A stretch of DNA of 64,000 nt, from NCBI GenBank assembly GCA_903772945.1, contig CAICTM010000102.1:56658-120657 (forward strand), in the 5' to 3' direction. Below, piece by piece: positions 1 through 11,343 of the stretch. The DNA is from Seminavis robusta. Lineage: Eukaryota > Bacillariophyta > Bacillariophyceae > Naviculales > Naviculaceae. Below the pieces are notes generated by a model. It ran no database searches. It saw only the letters and a list, made by a program, of their open reading frames with translations, and was not told the DNA's origin. The position numbers were made by a program, and so were the translations under genes. The stretch's first letter is position 1; the number at the start of each line of letters is the position of its first letter.

Positions 1-104
1 TAGTTGAAAAGAGGGGCATCGACCCCGAGCTCAACTCCATTCGTAAGAAGTATTCGAGCTCTCGCTACGGTTGTGTTGCCGAGACGATCCTGGATCTGTT
101 TTAA
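1..104 (+). CDS. 3' end of an unidentified gene (partial)
   Basis: Reading from base 3 there are 33 sense codons followed by TAA at 102-104, ending ...GCVAETILDLF. The reading is Lys/Arg/Ser-rich and uses plausible codons, and an AT-rich stretch typical of a 3' flank begins right after the stop. The 5' part of the gene lies outside the window, so no start, domain or function can be assigned. It could be a chance open stretch, but the sharp change in composition after the stop favours a real last exon. Confidence 0.45.
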   Translation, partial: VEKRGIDPELNSIRKKYSSSRYGCVAETILDLF

Positions 105-1576
105 ATGTGAATACGATATTTTATTACTTCGAAAGTTGATTGAATGATTGATTGGATGAGAAAGATTTTACCAGGGCAATGCCAGTGCTCTGAATGACTA
201 CAGTATCTCTTTAATAAAAAATAAGCATGAATAAAAAAGCAAACAGTTATGATATCGCAGTCTTTGCTTTAGAAGATGGTCTGCTTCACTCTCTTTCCAC
301 TCGTCTGCATTTGCAACCCATCTCCAAACTTCTGGCCATTGTGAGTCTTCCCCTTCAAGAGCAGACTCAGATTACCGTGCGGTACTTCTAATCAACATCA
401 TCTCCACCGTGATTCTTGTATCTGCTCCGATGCGTAGCCCCGCTACTGGTACAGCTTCGGCTGCCCGGCTCTTCCTTGAGCGTCCATTCCGAGTGACGAG
501 TCATGTGCTCCCCTGCCTCATCCGGTCTAACTGTCCTCCATTGTTGTGTCGTACTTTAGGTCGCACATACATAGACAAAGGAATTGAAGAATCATTGAAG
601 GGGTCCAAAGAGAACCGCCAAAACAAAAGGATGTTGTAGGCGGGAGATTCTTCATTCTTTGTTGGACTTGGTCTCGCTCCCAAAAGGTATTTTTTCCTGA
701 GTTTATGCAGAACCAAATCCCGGAATTGAATGTAAAAAATGGCGGAGGAAAGACAACACATACATCAAGGAAGCCCCAAACTTGGCGGGGACACATTTCA
801 ATAATTCTCCGTCATGTTCCAAATCTGTTCCCTTCGAGCTCTTTGTTGATCCTCCGGGCCTCTACATGTATTGCGCACTTGGCGCGGAGCTTGGGCTGGC
901 TGAGAGGGGGGCGTTGGACCTGACAGTGTCACAAAACATCATCAGAAAGTCGCAAAATGTGAAGCGGTGGTCGGAGGGCATGGCCGGGCGTACTGTACAC
1001 TGTACAGTATGATACATGTCGTACGTCGTACGACTGCACAACATTGCGAGATCAAGCTTTGGACGTTAAGTAACGTCTCCTTCTATGACCCATTTGGTGT
1101 TACTAGTAGTGAATTAGAGAGGATTAGAAGCTCAATAACAAAATGAATTTTTAAGTTTGGCGAAGAAGCCAATAAAAAAAGTGACTCCAATGACACAGAC
1201 CACAAAACAACATCCGGCAACGGCCACCTGGCTATCTATCGGTGCTATGGTAGGCTATAGTACCGTAGTGAAACCGATGAACTTGAGGAGGAAACGATGG
1301 TTGTCGGGGTTTTCCCGCATGTCGAGGCATCGACGGCGTGTTACTCTTGTGCAAGGGAAGGCGTGGCCGATTTTACTGCTAAAGCAGCTCGGCAACCGGT
1401 GCGGGCTGATGCACACGTTCCCGAAGTTGCCATCAATACAAAGCGCCATCGTGCATTCCGTGCAGGTACACTGTCATTTTTCGCCAAGAGCGAACAAGAC
1501 GATCATTCAAAGATCTAATCCATGTAGTTGCTTGGCTGCGATGCGATGAGTCCACGAGTATTAGCATTAGTTGTGT
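105..1576. other. intergenic stretch without a supported gene
   Basis: No open frame here has an ATG start, convincing composition and a recognisable domain; the longest ones start at non-ATG codons. Positions 994-1036 contain a cluster of overlapping palindromes built from GTAC words, of the same type seen in other intergenic parts of the window. The stretch lies between the 3' ends of two convergent genes. Confidence 0.5.
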
Positions 1577-4500
1577 TCAACCTGCCTGGTTCGGCTGTTC
1601 GTCAGTCGATTTATCCAATGCCGCATAAAAAGTTTCTCCCTCTTCCATTGATTCACTCGACCTATTGGGTGCAAATTGTGTCGGCGCTTGGGGGTGGGGG
1701 AGGCCACACAGAACAGCTTCACTGGCGCGCCACTCTGCTGCCGTATGAGCAATCTCTGATCTGCTGAGGAGGGCTTTTGCGCCTGTATCCAATGGCCAAA
1801 GGCTGTAGTATTCAAAGGCATCCAGAAATGCTCCAATCGTCTGAGATCCACATATTCGGAGACTTGCAACGACTGCACGTAAGTGGTACAGTGTAGCAAA
1901 AGCACAGCTTCATTGCGATAGGGTCCATGCGTCTTACCGAGGAATGCTGTCGTCCGACAAACTGAAATTGGTGATGATGTAGACGCCTGTGAGTGAGAAA
2001 AATGTTTTCTTTGCTTCGTCCGACTCCTTCTGTCTTCCAACGAAATTGATGGTGCTGCCATCCATCAGCTTGGTTAGACGCAGGTGTCCAATCTGTGGCT
2101 GAGTAGTGTGATCTGGTGCTTTCGCGTACTGCCATTCAACTTTTCGAAGTAAACAATGTGCTGTCACGGAACTCCTTTTGGCAACCTGATCACTACAAGT
2201 AGTTTTGCTGTGTGGTTGTTGAATACCGGTATACCGGGTTCCTCCCGGAAACTCACGTTGCCCGTCGAAGAACTCATAGGGTTGGAAGGAGCGACCACTC
2301 TCCTCGGTGTTCGTGAGCAACATGTCTCCAAATTCGGGCATCAGTTGCGGCTTGTCGAGATCCGATCCTTCATACTCTTCGATGGCCTGATCAATGAGAT
2401 ATCCCTGCACAATTCCCCTAGTGCGTAAGTCAAGCAACCGCGGTAGTTGATCATCAATCAACGTAATGAAGAGAATCGCCACCGAGTTGACAACGCAGTC
2501 GCGAAACGTTTCTGATGCTAGAACCTACAAACCGGACAGCAGATGAGATGGGATGCAAGGCCTGCAGTAGTATATGGTTTGCGACTCAAAATTGGCTCGA
2601 CCCATCTTTCCTCGCAGCTGGTACTGGTACCGGTGCTGTAGACGTACCACAAGCGAACCGCACATGGCGACGTATATGGGTAGAACCTACAAACCGGACA
2701 GCAGATGAGATGAGATGAGATGCAAGGCCTGCTGTAGTATATGGTTTGACTGAGACTCGACATTGGCTCGACCCACTTTCCCCGCAGCTGGTATACTGTG
2801 GACGTACCACGCTTGAAAGGAAATCCATAGCTCCAAGCAAAAACGTTCCAGATCGATGCCGGTACATGTACAGATACTGGAAGACTTCCTGCGTGCTCTC
2901 GATCTCTTGTTGTGCAACGAGTAACCCGTACAAAAGTACGCCCAAGGCCAAACCGTAATTCTGAGCAACTGTCGATGACCACTGATCATTGGTCCCAAGC
3001 CACTCTCCTTCATTCAATGATAAGAGGCTTAGGGTCAAATAGGAACAAGCACAAGTCTTGAAATAGAAAGGAAAGATGGCGAAGAAGAAAGGGAGTCGGT
3101 TGCAATTGTATTTTGTCATGCAAAGAACCAATCGGTACGTGTTGAGTTTTGATTTATCCACCAGCAGCATCTTCAGCTTCAGTTTGGCGAAAACAATGCG
3201 TAGCAGCTGCACGAATCTGTTTCTTGCCCGCTCTCTTTGATGTCTCAACAGGGATCCCTCGCGTTCATGTCGAGTTAGCTGCGGCTGTGTCATTTTGATC
3301 GTCTGTCTGGCCTCTTCAAGGGCATTCATGCGGGCCTCGTGCATGAGCAAGCTCTCTTCGAATTCTGTGTTCGTTGCCTCCTCGGAAAAGGCAGAGGCGA
3401 GAGTGCAAGCAAAGCTATTGGGCATGTGAGGAATCCAGGAGCCTTCTCTACCGTCAGAAGATAACCGGGTGAACCTACCTGTAGTATTCACTTTCTTCCA
3501 TCCCCATGCACATGTCAAGCAATTCTGTGAGCGCGTACTTGGCCGCAGTCGTATTCTTCGTGATGGCATCAGCCTATAAAAGATCAAACAAATCGGCCAC
3601 GAAAAACTTGAGTGGCGCAAAATCACTGAAGAAAACACGTCGAGAAAGCAGCGTATAGTTATAGCACATACCTTGAAGGCATCTCGCAACTGAGTGAAGC
3701 TTGAAGTATGAGCGTGATCATCAGTATGCCGAGTTCTGAGTCCCCCAGTGTCCCACTGCGATGTCGCCATAATAATATGCAAACAAATGAGCAGACGAAG
3801 CGGATGATTGGTCGAGAATCAGACCACATACCTCCATCTTGTCTTCGGTGATGAAGAGCCGACTAGGAAAAGGCCGAAGTTGTACCTGTTTCAGTTCCTC
3901 GTCTGAGATATTTGAGCATCATGATCACGAATGAATCTGTAATGACGGGCGTGACACTCAATTTCCTTGACTTACCAGTGTATTCGCGCATCTCTAGTAT
4001 ACAGAGAGGGTTTAAAGGAAACGGTTCAGACAGAATGGCACCGGTACCGTAGCCGATTCGGAGCAGAAACGAGACTCTACCGTGCAATCCAACTACACAA
4101 TAGGCGTACCTTCCGGGCGCAACAATACCAGGGAAGATCCTTCAGAGGACACTGGTTCGTTCGATCGAGCTGCGCTGCTGCCAAATCCATTTCCCTTGAT
4201 GACTTCCTTGGTTTCCAGCGTTTCGTTCCATGCTGGAAGATGGTTGCACCCGCGAACTTCTTCTTTGATGAGGCGGACGGCCGAGCTTGGCTTTGTGCTG
4301 TTGCTGCCACCGCTTTCATTGTCAGAAGTCTGATGAGACCAGCCGCGCCTTGTGCGATCAATCGAAGACGCACTGGTTTCGTTGACAGAATGGCTCCATT
4401 GGGGACCGACGCTGCCGCCAAGTGCATGATATGGGAACATTTGTGGATAAGGTGGACTGACCCAGGGACAGGAGCTGTAGCTTTCGTGTGCCATTGACTT

Positions 4501-5301
4501 GTTCATAGCACTAGCACTTCCAACAGATGTCCCTGATCCACCTGGAGAGGGATTCGTACATGTAGAACTGATTTGACTTGGCATGGTGCGCTGCCGAGCG
4601 GGTGACACGGACTGTCGACCTTTCGAAGCAGCTAATGAACTACATGCAGCCATTGCCAAGTGCAACTTCTGGTTCTCGGCTTCCAAATCACTGACTTTCT
4701 TTCCGAGGTTTCGTACAAGGCACAACAGTTCGGCATTCGAAATAGATTCATCGTTTAGCGACAGTGAGCTTTCGCTTTGATCCCCACATTGGGAGGCCCT
4801 GCTGTTGGCATCTGGGGGGAGGAAAGTCGGACCCACTCTGGCTTCGGTCACAGTTGCTGTGCTTGTTGAAGCCAAGAGACAAGTGGTTCCCTCACTGGGA
4901 GCTTCTACGAAAGCCCTGTTTGCATCCATTGCCTTCTTGGAGGCAAGTCTCCGAGCTATTAGATAGCTGCAGTAACCTCTGTAAGCTCGCCAGTAATAGC
5001 ACACGAATGGGCCGGGTGGGATGAGCCCTTCTTGTTTGAATCGATCGAATCTTCGGAGGTTCTTCAGGGACATGCACTTTAAAAATAATAATGACAGAAG
5101 CTTCCGCAAGAGCGCTATACGTACAGCACCGGTACCGAACACGCCTTTTTGGCGTTTGAAGATGGCAAATGCCTTTGTGCCGCTCTGTTCCGAAAGAAAA
5201 GCCCACTACCGGCTTTCATGGTACATGCTGGCTCTGACGATGGCAAAGATGCAATGGCCTCCGTTCAAACCAACAGGATTCTGGTCGTACCGATCATGCA
5301 T
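1577..5301 (-). CDS. multi-exon gene for a probable membrane protein, unknown function
   Basis: I do not recognise the family. Minus-strand exons I can join in phase are 5301-5210 (ATG at 5301), 5050-4110, 3993-3976 (an 18-nt microexon), 3902-3832, 3755-3672, 3573-3479 and one starting at 3414. Donors include GTAAGT and GTATGT, and every junction keeps the frame. The 3414 exon stays open to about 2830 and encodes an acidic helix-rich stretch, then two hydrophobic segments near 3080-3030 and 2945-2905. Further coding-like pieces follow at about 2500-1960, including a hydrophobic segment before IDDQLPRLLDL, and at about 1895-1577, ending DEQPNQAG and a stop. The first 320 residues are Ser-rich with a short heptad region. 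Exon joins downstream of 3414 are unresolved, and two genes instead of one is possible. Confidence 0.55.
2519..2814. repeat. imperfect direct duplication, two copies of about 135 bp
   Basis: Copies at 2519-2654 and 2681-2814 share the motif GAACCTACAAACCGGACAGC, a GAGATG run, GCAAGGCCTGC and GGACGTACCAC-like ends, with scattered substitutions and a small GATGA expansion in the second copy. They sit in a probable intron of the minus-strand membrane-protein gene, between the exon that starts at 3414 and the coding stretch beginning near 2500. Confidence 0.8.
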
Positions 5302-5699
5302 TGCACTCGGGGTTTCGGACGCTCCATCTCCACTATTAGTATGTAGTATGGCGGTCGTGGAAAGAGTTGGACAATAAAAACCGTAGACTAACTTCCCTGG
5401 AGCTCAAGCGGAAATGGGAACGTTTACGATCTAAAATAAAAATTGGAAACAGGAAATTCCGTCTCCTTGAGACGGCGCTCCTTTTGGTTACCCCTTCAGT
5501 TGCACTCTGAAATCGATTCGCCCGCGTTTACTGTGTAAAATAGAGTAGCAGCACTTCAGTTGCAGAATCAACGGTCATGTGTATCCGTAAGTACCAAACC
5601 TGTACTTAACGTGTTTTAACATCTGTACACATACATTTAGATCGATTCGTGGATTAAAAAAACCGTTGAAGGTTCTAAGGTTAAGGTTAAACTAACTCA

Positions 5700-6110
5700 T
5701 CGCATGCGCACGTACCGGTACAGGTCCAGCCAAATCCATTGTTGAAGGTGCAGCACTGACTTCTCTCCCTCATTGAATTGCTATGGCAAACAGGAGAGAA
5801 ATCCAAGCTTGGCCGACAAGAATGGTGTTGGATCGGTCGAACCGCTGGTACGGTACCGTACGAGGTAAGCCAATTTCCAAGAGTGTTATTGAAGGTGTAG
5901 ATTCGAAAGCCATCCCTCATTCAATTTCTATGGACCGCGGGAAGGCAGTCAGATCTCAGCCGTCACCAGGTGAGTTGTTTTATTTATTCAAGTCGATCGT
6001 TCGCACCTCTATTATCTCTATTATCAAGCCTCACTCAAGCCGACCTTCTCCGGTGTAGATTCGAAAGCCATCCCTCATTGAATCCTATGGACCATGGGAT
6101 GGCAGTCAGT
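5700..6110. repeat. short dispersed repeat copies around a CCCTCATTGAAT core
   Basis: The segments near 5755-5880, 5910-5940 and 6055-6110 repeat a pattern of GAAGGTGTAGATTCGAAAGCC or a similar lead, then CCCTCATTGAAT or CCCTCATTCAAT, an ATGG-containing stretch and AAACAGGAGAGAAAT or a related word. Related copies occur near 13120-13260 and 13625-13710. No gene is visible between 5302 and 6160. This looks like a degenerate short interspersed family; I cannot define its ends. Confidence 0.5.
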
Positions 6111-6160
6111 TCTAGGTCCATGACAGCCAAGTTGGTGCAATTTGGAAAACAAGGGGGTAA

Positions 6161-7383
6161 CATCTAAGAAGCGCATAATGGGGTCTCGCGAAAACAGCGA
6201 GGTCTGGAAGGTACCGAACGACATGCGTCCCTAGGCGATTGGTGACGTCATTGCTCCCGGATTTGGATGGTGTTTGTTGTGGAACATGTACTGGGTTCTC
6301 CATTGGGTGTGGCAGTATGCACCGTTTTGGAACCCTGCATGCATCCTAAATTCCCAACCCCATAGGTACCGACCAATTTTGTGGTCCCGTTTTGTCCCCT
6401 ATGCCATACCAATGAACATGGAAACTACATACAGAATCCGGTACAGAGCGGTTTGGGGGTTAGCTTTTGGTAACCACACTCATATTTTGTAAGGTCGTGT
6501 AGACTTTGCCTAAGGTATTACAGTTCCTTTATATGGGCTAGCGATCGGCAATTACTACTAGCTAGCTACTACTACTAGTTGTATCATGGGTTATTGGTAT
6601 TGCGACTACTGTAAAGCTTGGTTTGAAAGCAAGAGGGCACTAAGTGCTCACACCAACCAATCTCGGAGTTGCATTGCACCAGCAAGGCAGAATGCACTTG
6701 GCATTGGCAAAGCAACAAGAAGTACTAGTACTAGGAGAAAAAGGGACATGACTACTGCAGGGCTTGGTGCCACTGACACTGGAAGACCCGCTAAAGCACC
6801 ACGGCAAGTTAGAAGATCTGCAGGAGAGGAGAGAGGCACATCGAGTCAAATGCCAGCCATTCCACAAGACATGGTGGAGGAAGATCAAATTGCTTGGGCC
6901 ATGCAAGATAGTGGTGGTATTGGTTCCGAAAGCGAGGAAGACAATAGAAAACCAGCAGCTGACCCGCGGTTTGGTACCCGAGATGACGGCAATGAGGAAG
7001 CAAAAGAGGAGGCAGATGAGGAAGCCATAGAGGAAACTGATGAGGAAGGAAGTGACGATGATTCGCAAGAAGACACAGATGATGATGATAGTAATGAAGA
7101 TGATGATGAGACCAGCAGTGGTGGATCAACAGCTACCCTGGTACAAATTCCCAAGGAATGGAACCATGACAATGAACCTCCAGACGATAGGAACATCAAC
7201 CAATTCCGGCAATATTGTGCAGATTCAAAGAAGACATTCCTCCCCTTGGATAAGAAACAGGCTCGGGGTGTCAAATTGATGGATATCCTTCGAAAGAACA
7301 AGGCGCCTTTGACTGTGTATGATGATGTGTTGACATGGCACTTGGATGAAACTGGAGCCCGATTGGGTGACGAGAAGCTTGGT
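6161..7383 (+). mobile_element. 5' portion of a zinc-finger-ORF retroelement
   Basis: The stretch starts with CATCTAAGAAGCGCAT. The same word is found at 34920 and, inverted, at 61886-61901, where it again lies upstream of a related zinc-finger ORF. The leader runs to 6585 and is followed by the ORF at 6586. The element is cut at 7384 by a different element with direct terminal repeats. Calling it a retroelement is inference from the RNase H ORF in the longer relative at 58.5-61.9 kb. Confidence 0.6.
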
Positions 7384-7392
7384 GAGCGATAA
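6586..7392 (+). CDS. C2HC zinc-finger protein, ORF1 of a mobile element, 3'-truncated
   Basis: The ATG at 6586 opens a 268-aa frame. Residues 6-28 form a C-x2-C-x12-H-x6-C finger. A basic linker with GRPAKAPR follows, then a strongly acidic Glu/Asp-rich block at about 115-185, then a conserved tail with RGVKLMDILR and YDDVLTWHLDETG. The ORF at 60725-61561 has the same order (finger, GRPAKAPR, acidic block, GVKLMDILR tail) and continues about 20 residues further, whereas this copy ends in ER-stop contributed by the inserted repeat at 7384. A nucleic-acid-binding role is inferred from the finger and the basic region; no catalytic domain is present. Confidence 0.65.
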   Translation: MGYWYCDYCKAWFESKRALSAHTNQSRSCIAPARQNALGIGKATRSTSTRRKRDMTTAGLGATDTGRPAKAPRQVRRSAGEERGTSSQMPAIPQDMVEEDQIAWAMQDSGGIGSESEEDNRKPAADPRFGTRDDGNEEAKEEADEEAIEETDEEGSDDDSQEDTDDDDSNEDDDETSSGGSTATLVQIPKEWNHDNEPPDDRNINQFRQYCADSKKTFLPLDKKQARGVKLMDILRKNKAPLTVYDDVLTWHLDETGARLGDEKLGER

Positions 7393-7604
7393 CTTTTAGG
7401 AGCGAGAGCTCTGGATCCCGTCAGAGATAGCTCCAACAGCTATGCTGGCCTACAGCTCCAGCATGCACATTTGGCTTATCTCCAGCAAAGCAGCAAGAAA
7501 GGATCGTCCTTTCTACCATAGTTAAGAAAATAGTACGAAAGATTGAGACCGATCCTGATTAGCTTGTAGCCCCTTTGATACTGCAGCAGTTGATACCTAT
7601 CCTG
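7384..7604 (+). repeat. left terminal direct repeat
   Basis: Begins GAGCGATAACTTTTAGGAGC and ends TTGATACCTATCCTG. It is a near-identical partner of 11344-11564 (4 substitutions in 221 bases, no gaps). Its first bases supply the stop codon that truncates the upstream zinc-finger ORF. Confidence 0.85.
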
Positions 7605-9286
7605 TTGAGGCCGGGCAGAAGCAGTAGGAGGTAGCAGATAGTACTGTTCCCAGACTGCCACTGCACGATTGAATAACAAAGGCTCCCAGCTCCTGAGGAG
7701 AGCTGGCCCAAAGGGTCCAGCAGAGAGCTCTGCTGGCCCTCCTGTCTGACTGACAGGGCCAAGTCCTTGGCTTGGTGCCTACTGGAGGTGTTGGAATACT
7801 CCTGAGGCATGACAAGGCTCCCTGAACTGCCTGACTACCGCTGTACCTGAGGAAGGGTTTCAGCGAGGTCCAGTCCACTACTTGGGTACTGGAACTGAAA
7901 CTTATTGGATTAACAGACCGCATAGAATTCAGGCAGTTTTAAGGGAATTAAGGAGAGTCTCCAGGTCGACAAGGAGCTCTCCACATTACAACAATCAGTG
8001 CTACAGCTACAGTTGGATTCATTGGATTTCATTGGAATTTGGTGGTGATTTCAAGGCCCATCTTGAAGTCTTATCTCCACAACCTTCTGGTCAATTTTGA
8101 TACTTCCAACCTTCACCACAGGGACAGGAACCTCTCAGTTGACCATTCTCCTACCAACTACACATCCAACACAGCGCCCGTTGCCTGGAGAGGACCTATA
8201 CTCCAACACCTTCATCCTCGACGCCATTGCCGACGACCTCAGCTTGAGGCTTGAGGTACGAAGAAAAGCACCCAATTCACTCGAACGAAGAAGGTGTAAC
8301 CGGCAACGTACTCAGCTGGAGTCTCCGAGAGAACACGAGACTTATTGTTACGTCCCAAGAGCAACAGCCCGATATCTCTTCTCAGTACGGGCTTATTCCT
8401 TTGTGCGATTCCACGGAACGTTGAAAGAAATCACGTAGCACGCTTGGATTTATTGCGCTGTTCCGAGGCTTATTTACCCGGCGATTTACACAGAAGAAAT
8501 CAGATCATCCGTGCAGTTTCCGAGTGATTTACATGGAACGTATCAGTTCCAGAACGTTCTCTTTGAAAGCCGCTCAGCCAATCAAATCATCCGTGCAACT
8601 TCGCTACTTATACGACGTGCACTGAGTCAGTTTGCTTCTTCGAGCGGAACATACAAGAAGTTCATTTGCGATCCTGGAAGCCTTTACCGGTCACCGATCC
8701 TTCGAAGACTTATACGACAACGTTCTCCGTACCGGTTTCGTACCGAAAGCAGGCCCAGTTTCGTAAACTGGATTCGCCCTCACATTTTAAAGGTTTTACG
8801 TGGTCGAGTCATTGAATTCGGCAGGGAATCGCGATCTCCGAACGATCTACCGGTATTGAAGAGGCAACTCGGAGCGATCACAAGACAAGGAAGCGACTGT
8901 TTCGAGAGGGTATCGATATCACCAGCGGATCCGCCATCCTTTGTTTAGTCAGTGGGTAGCTCACCTTGGATTCTAGGAGCTTTTGTGGGGAGATTCATTG
9001 ATCCCAGTAAGCTAGCTTCCAGTGAGGCAAAATCTCACAAATCCAAGCCAATTCCCAGCACCACGGCAATTCAGGAAGCAGGTTCCAGACCCTCTACACT
9101 GGCTACCTTATTCAACTACACCTAGATTGAATTTTCCAGGCCCATAGCAAGGTTCCTGGAGGTCATCTTTGTGGATTCCAGATTACAGTTGAGCCAGCCT
9201 TTATTGCACTGCAACAAGAGCTGAGATCCAGTGTTGCCACCAAGTACAGCCTACACCTCTTCCTGTGACAGACAACAAGAGGCACC
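7605..9286. other. long leader of the direct-repeat element
   Basis: 1.7 kb between the left terminal repeat and the ATG at 9287. Open frames at 8097-8438 and 8511-8948 have no recognisable domain and are of doubtful reality. A phrase close to AATCATCCGTGCA occurs twice, near 8505 and 8585. I see no polymerase or integrase motif. Confidence 0.4.
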
Positions 9287-10939
9287 ATGTCTTTCTACGG
9301 TTTCTACAGCGATGTGAGTGACCCTTATGCCCCTGGCTACTCCGAACGTTGGTGGCACCGCGTCTACTCTGGGCCCCAAGTCCAAGGTAGCTACACCTGT
9401 GACCGTCCTCCCACACACCACGATGGAGCTGGCAACAGCAACCTAGCCTACCGCCACCGGCATTGGGACACACAGCCACCAGTGCCACCACCAGATGAAT
9501 ACAAATCCGTCTTTGACATTCTAGAGAAGACACCGGCACCACCTGTGTCAACAGTGTTCCCACCAGACACATACAAATCACCCTTCGACATCCTTGAGAA
9601 GAGGCCGGCACCAATGGCCTATGGTAGGACCAACCACCAGCTGGGTGATGGGGAGATTTCAGAGCTGAGCCCCAGTTGTCACCCAGACCTCATCTATAAC
9701 CCAGCAATGGAAGACATGCTGATCCGCTTTCAACAGCAACAGGTCACCGTTGCCCAGCAACTCGACCTCATGAGAGCTGACCACGAAACCTTCAAGCGAA
9801 AGATGGAAGCTCAGTTCATCGCGTTGAAGGACCAACTGACAACTCAACTGGAAGCCTTGGTCATGGTAGCTAGGCCACCTGTCACAGCACCTACACCTGC
9901 TTTGACACCACCAGTTCATGGGGAGACCAATGCCACTCCACTGTCAGCCATGGGCAGTGATGATGGCGTCCACAAGCCGACTGGTGGCAGCGCTATTGGT
10001 CCCCAACGGCTCCACAGCCCAAAGAAGGAGCAGCGCCACAGGGCTACTCGTTCCAAGCAAGATGCCACTGCCATCCAGCAACGATTGACTAATGCCCTCT
10101 TGGCAACCAACCAGCTGCTCACCAATGTAGCCGCGGCTCCATCTCCCAAGCTAGCTTGTGGGGAGTTGCCTGTCACACGACCCCTGCGTGTCCCAGCTAC
10201 GAGCCACCAGCTGCCCAGTGCCACACCCTTGAATGCCCTCGCTGGTGCCCATCCATCGTTGAATGATGGGGAGATTATCGAGCTTGCCAGCCCTAGTAGT
10301 CATCCAACCTCTGGGGAGATCATGATGGTAAAACCTCCAGCCAACAGGCAACCAGCTTCCATTGCTGGCGCCAACAACATTCCAGTTGCACAACCAAATA
10401 GACCAAGTGTGGCTCCCACTCAGCCAGCTCTCCAGCCAAGAGCATATGAGCAGACCCACAGTGTGATGACCCCCAAGCAACCTGCTCCAAGGCACAGAGC
10501 ACACAAGGGTCCCACCATAACCAACATTGGCAGGAGACCTAGTGGTCCATCACCCACAGTGACACCCAAGGTTCCCAGCCTGGTTCCCACAGAACCACCA
10601 ACCTATGGCACAGCCAATGCCACAAGACACGTACCCAATGAGGTGCCATTGTCTTTGGATAGGACCAGCCTTGGTCCAACCATCACCAGTCCATCTGCCA
10701 GGAGGCCCACCAAGCAGATACCCTCTGCTCTTGGTGGAATCCATGGGGAGCAACCACACCAAGCACCTTTGACCAAGGCAGCCTTGGTGTCTCCTACCCA
10801 GGAGCTGACTGCCATGGTGTCGCCTTCCCAGAAGCTGACCGCCACCATGCTTTCTACTCCAAAGCTGGCTGCCATGGCATTAGTGCATGACAATGGACCA
10901 ATCCCGGTGACGCCCCTGGATTTTCGGACGGGCAACTAA
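9287..10939 (+). CDS. 550-aa Pro/Ala/Thr-rich protein of the direct-repeat element
   Basis: The ATG at 9287 opens an intact 550-codon frame with no recognised domain. The N-terminus is Tyr/Trp/His-rich. Two near-repeats around FDILEKTPAP and FDILEKRPAP lie at about 77-110. A Gln-rich predicted coiled coil spans about 140-195 (FQQQQVTVAQQL onward). The rest is low-complexity Pro/Ala/Thr/Ser with repeated phrases such as GDGEISEL and NDGEIIEL, and a terminal triplication of a KLTAM-like unit. The layout (coiled coil plus disordered Pro-rich tail) is compatible with a Gag-like structural protein, but I see no zinc knuckle. It lies alone between the terminal repeats, on the same strand as the zinc-finger ORF. 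Confidence 0.55.
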   Translation: MSFYGFYSDVSDPYAPGYSERWWHRVYSGPQVQGSYTCDRPPTHHDGAGNSNLAYRHRHWDTQPPVPPPDEYKSVFDILEKTPAPPVSTVFPPDTYKSPFDILEKRPAPMAYGRTNHQLGDGEISELSPSCHPDLIYNPAMEDMLIRFQQQQVTVAQQLDLMRADHETFKRKMEAQFIALKDQLTTQLEALVMVARPPVTAPTPALTPPVHGETNATPLSAMGSDDGVHKPTGGSAIGPQRLHSPKKEQRHRATRSKQDATAIQQRLTNALLATNQLLTNVAAAPSPKLACGELPVTRPLRVPATSHQLPSATPLNALAGAHPSLNDGEIIELASPSSHPTSGEIMMVKPPANRQPASIAGANNIPVAQPNRPSVAPTQPALQPRAYEQTHSVMTPKQPAPRHRAHKGPTITNIGRRPSGPSPTVTPKVPSLVPTEPPTYGTANATRHVPNEVPLSLDRTSLGPTITSPSARRPTKQIPSALGGIHGEQPHQAPLTKAALVSPTQELTAMVSPSQKLTATMLSTPKLAAMALVHDNGPIPVTPLDFRTGN

Positions 10940-11343
10940 ACTACGTCCTTGTCTGGTACAGCCCATCCATCCCATCCGTCAAGGGACATGATTGCGGGGC
11001 AAGAAGGCCGCTCCACTGAGAGCTTGCCACCGCTGAATTCGGCCTGTGGCAAAGCCACGAATATTTGTCTACATATGAAGAAAACAAACAACAGCTATGA
11101 TAGCAACCAGCACCGCCGACACCTACCGAGTCTGGCCATGCTGATGAGCACGCAATCCCTTTGTGCCTACCTTTGGTCCAGCAACCGACCAACCATGCAA
11201 GTCCCTCCACTCGTGAGATCTCCAATATCACATTGTGTTCCACTAGCAGTCGATGCTGAGTGGCCTATGAATGTTCCGTTCATGGGGAGAGTATGTATTG
11301 TGGTTAGTTAGTAACTAATCGTATATCGTGGCATTCCCATGGG

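Noticed and set aside
1157-1549. 130-codon plus-strand frame
   Set aside because: It opens with TTG, has no ATG-led version of useful length, and its composition shows no domain; overlapping frames on both strands are equally open.
6809-7436. Long minus-strand frames opposite the zinc-finger ORF
   Set aside because: They are Ser/Leu/His runs produced by the complement of the acidic GAT/GAA-rich coding stretch.
8511-8948. 145-codon plus-strand frame inside the direct-repeat element
   Set aside because: Non-ATG start and Arg/Ser-rich composition without any recognisable motif; probably a leader read-through.
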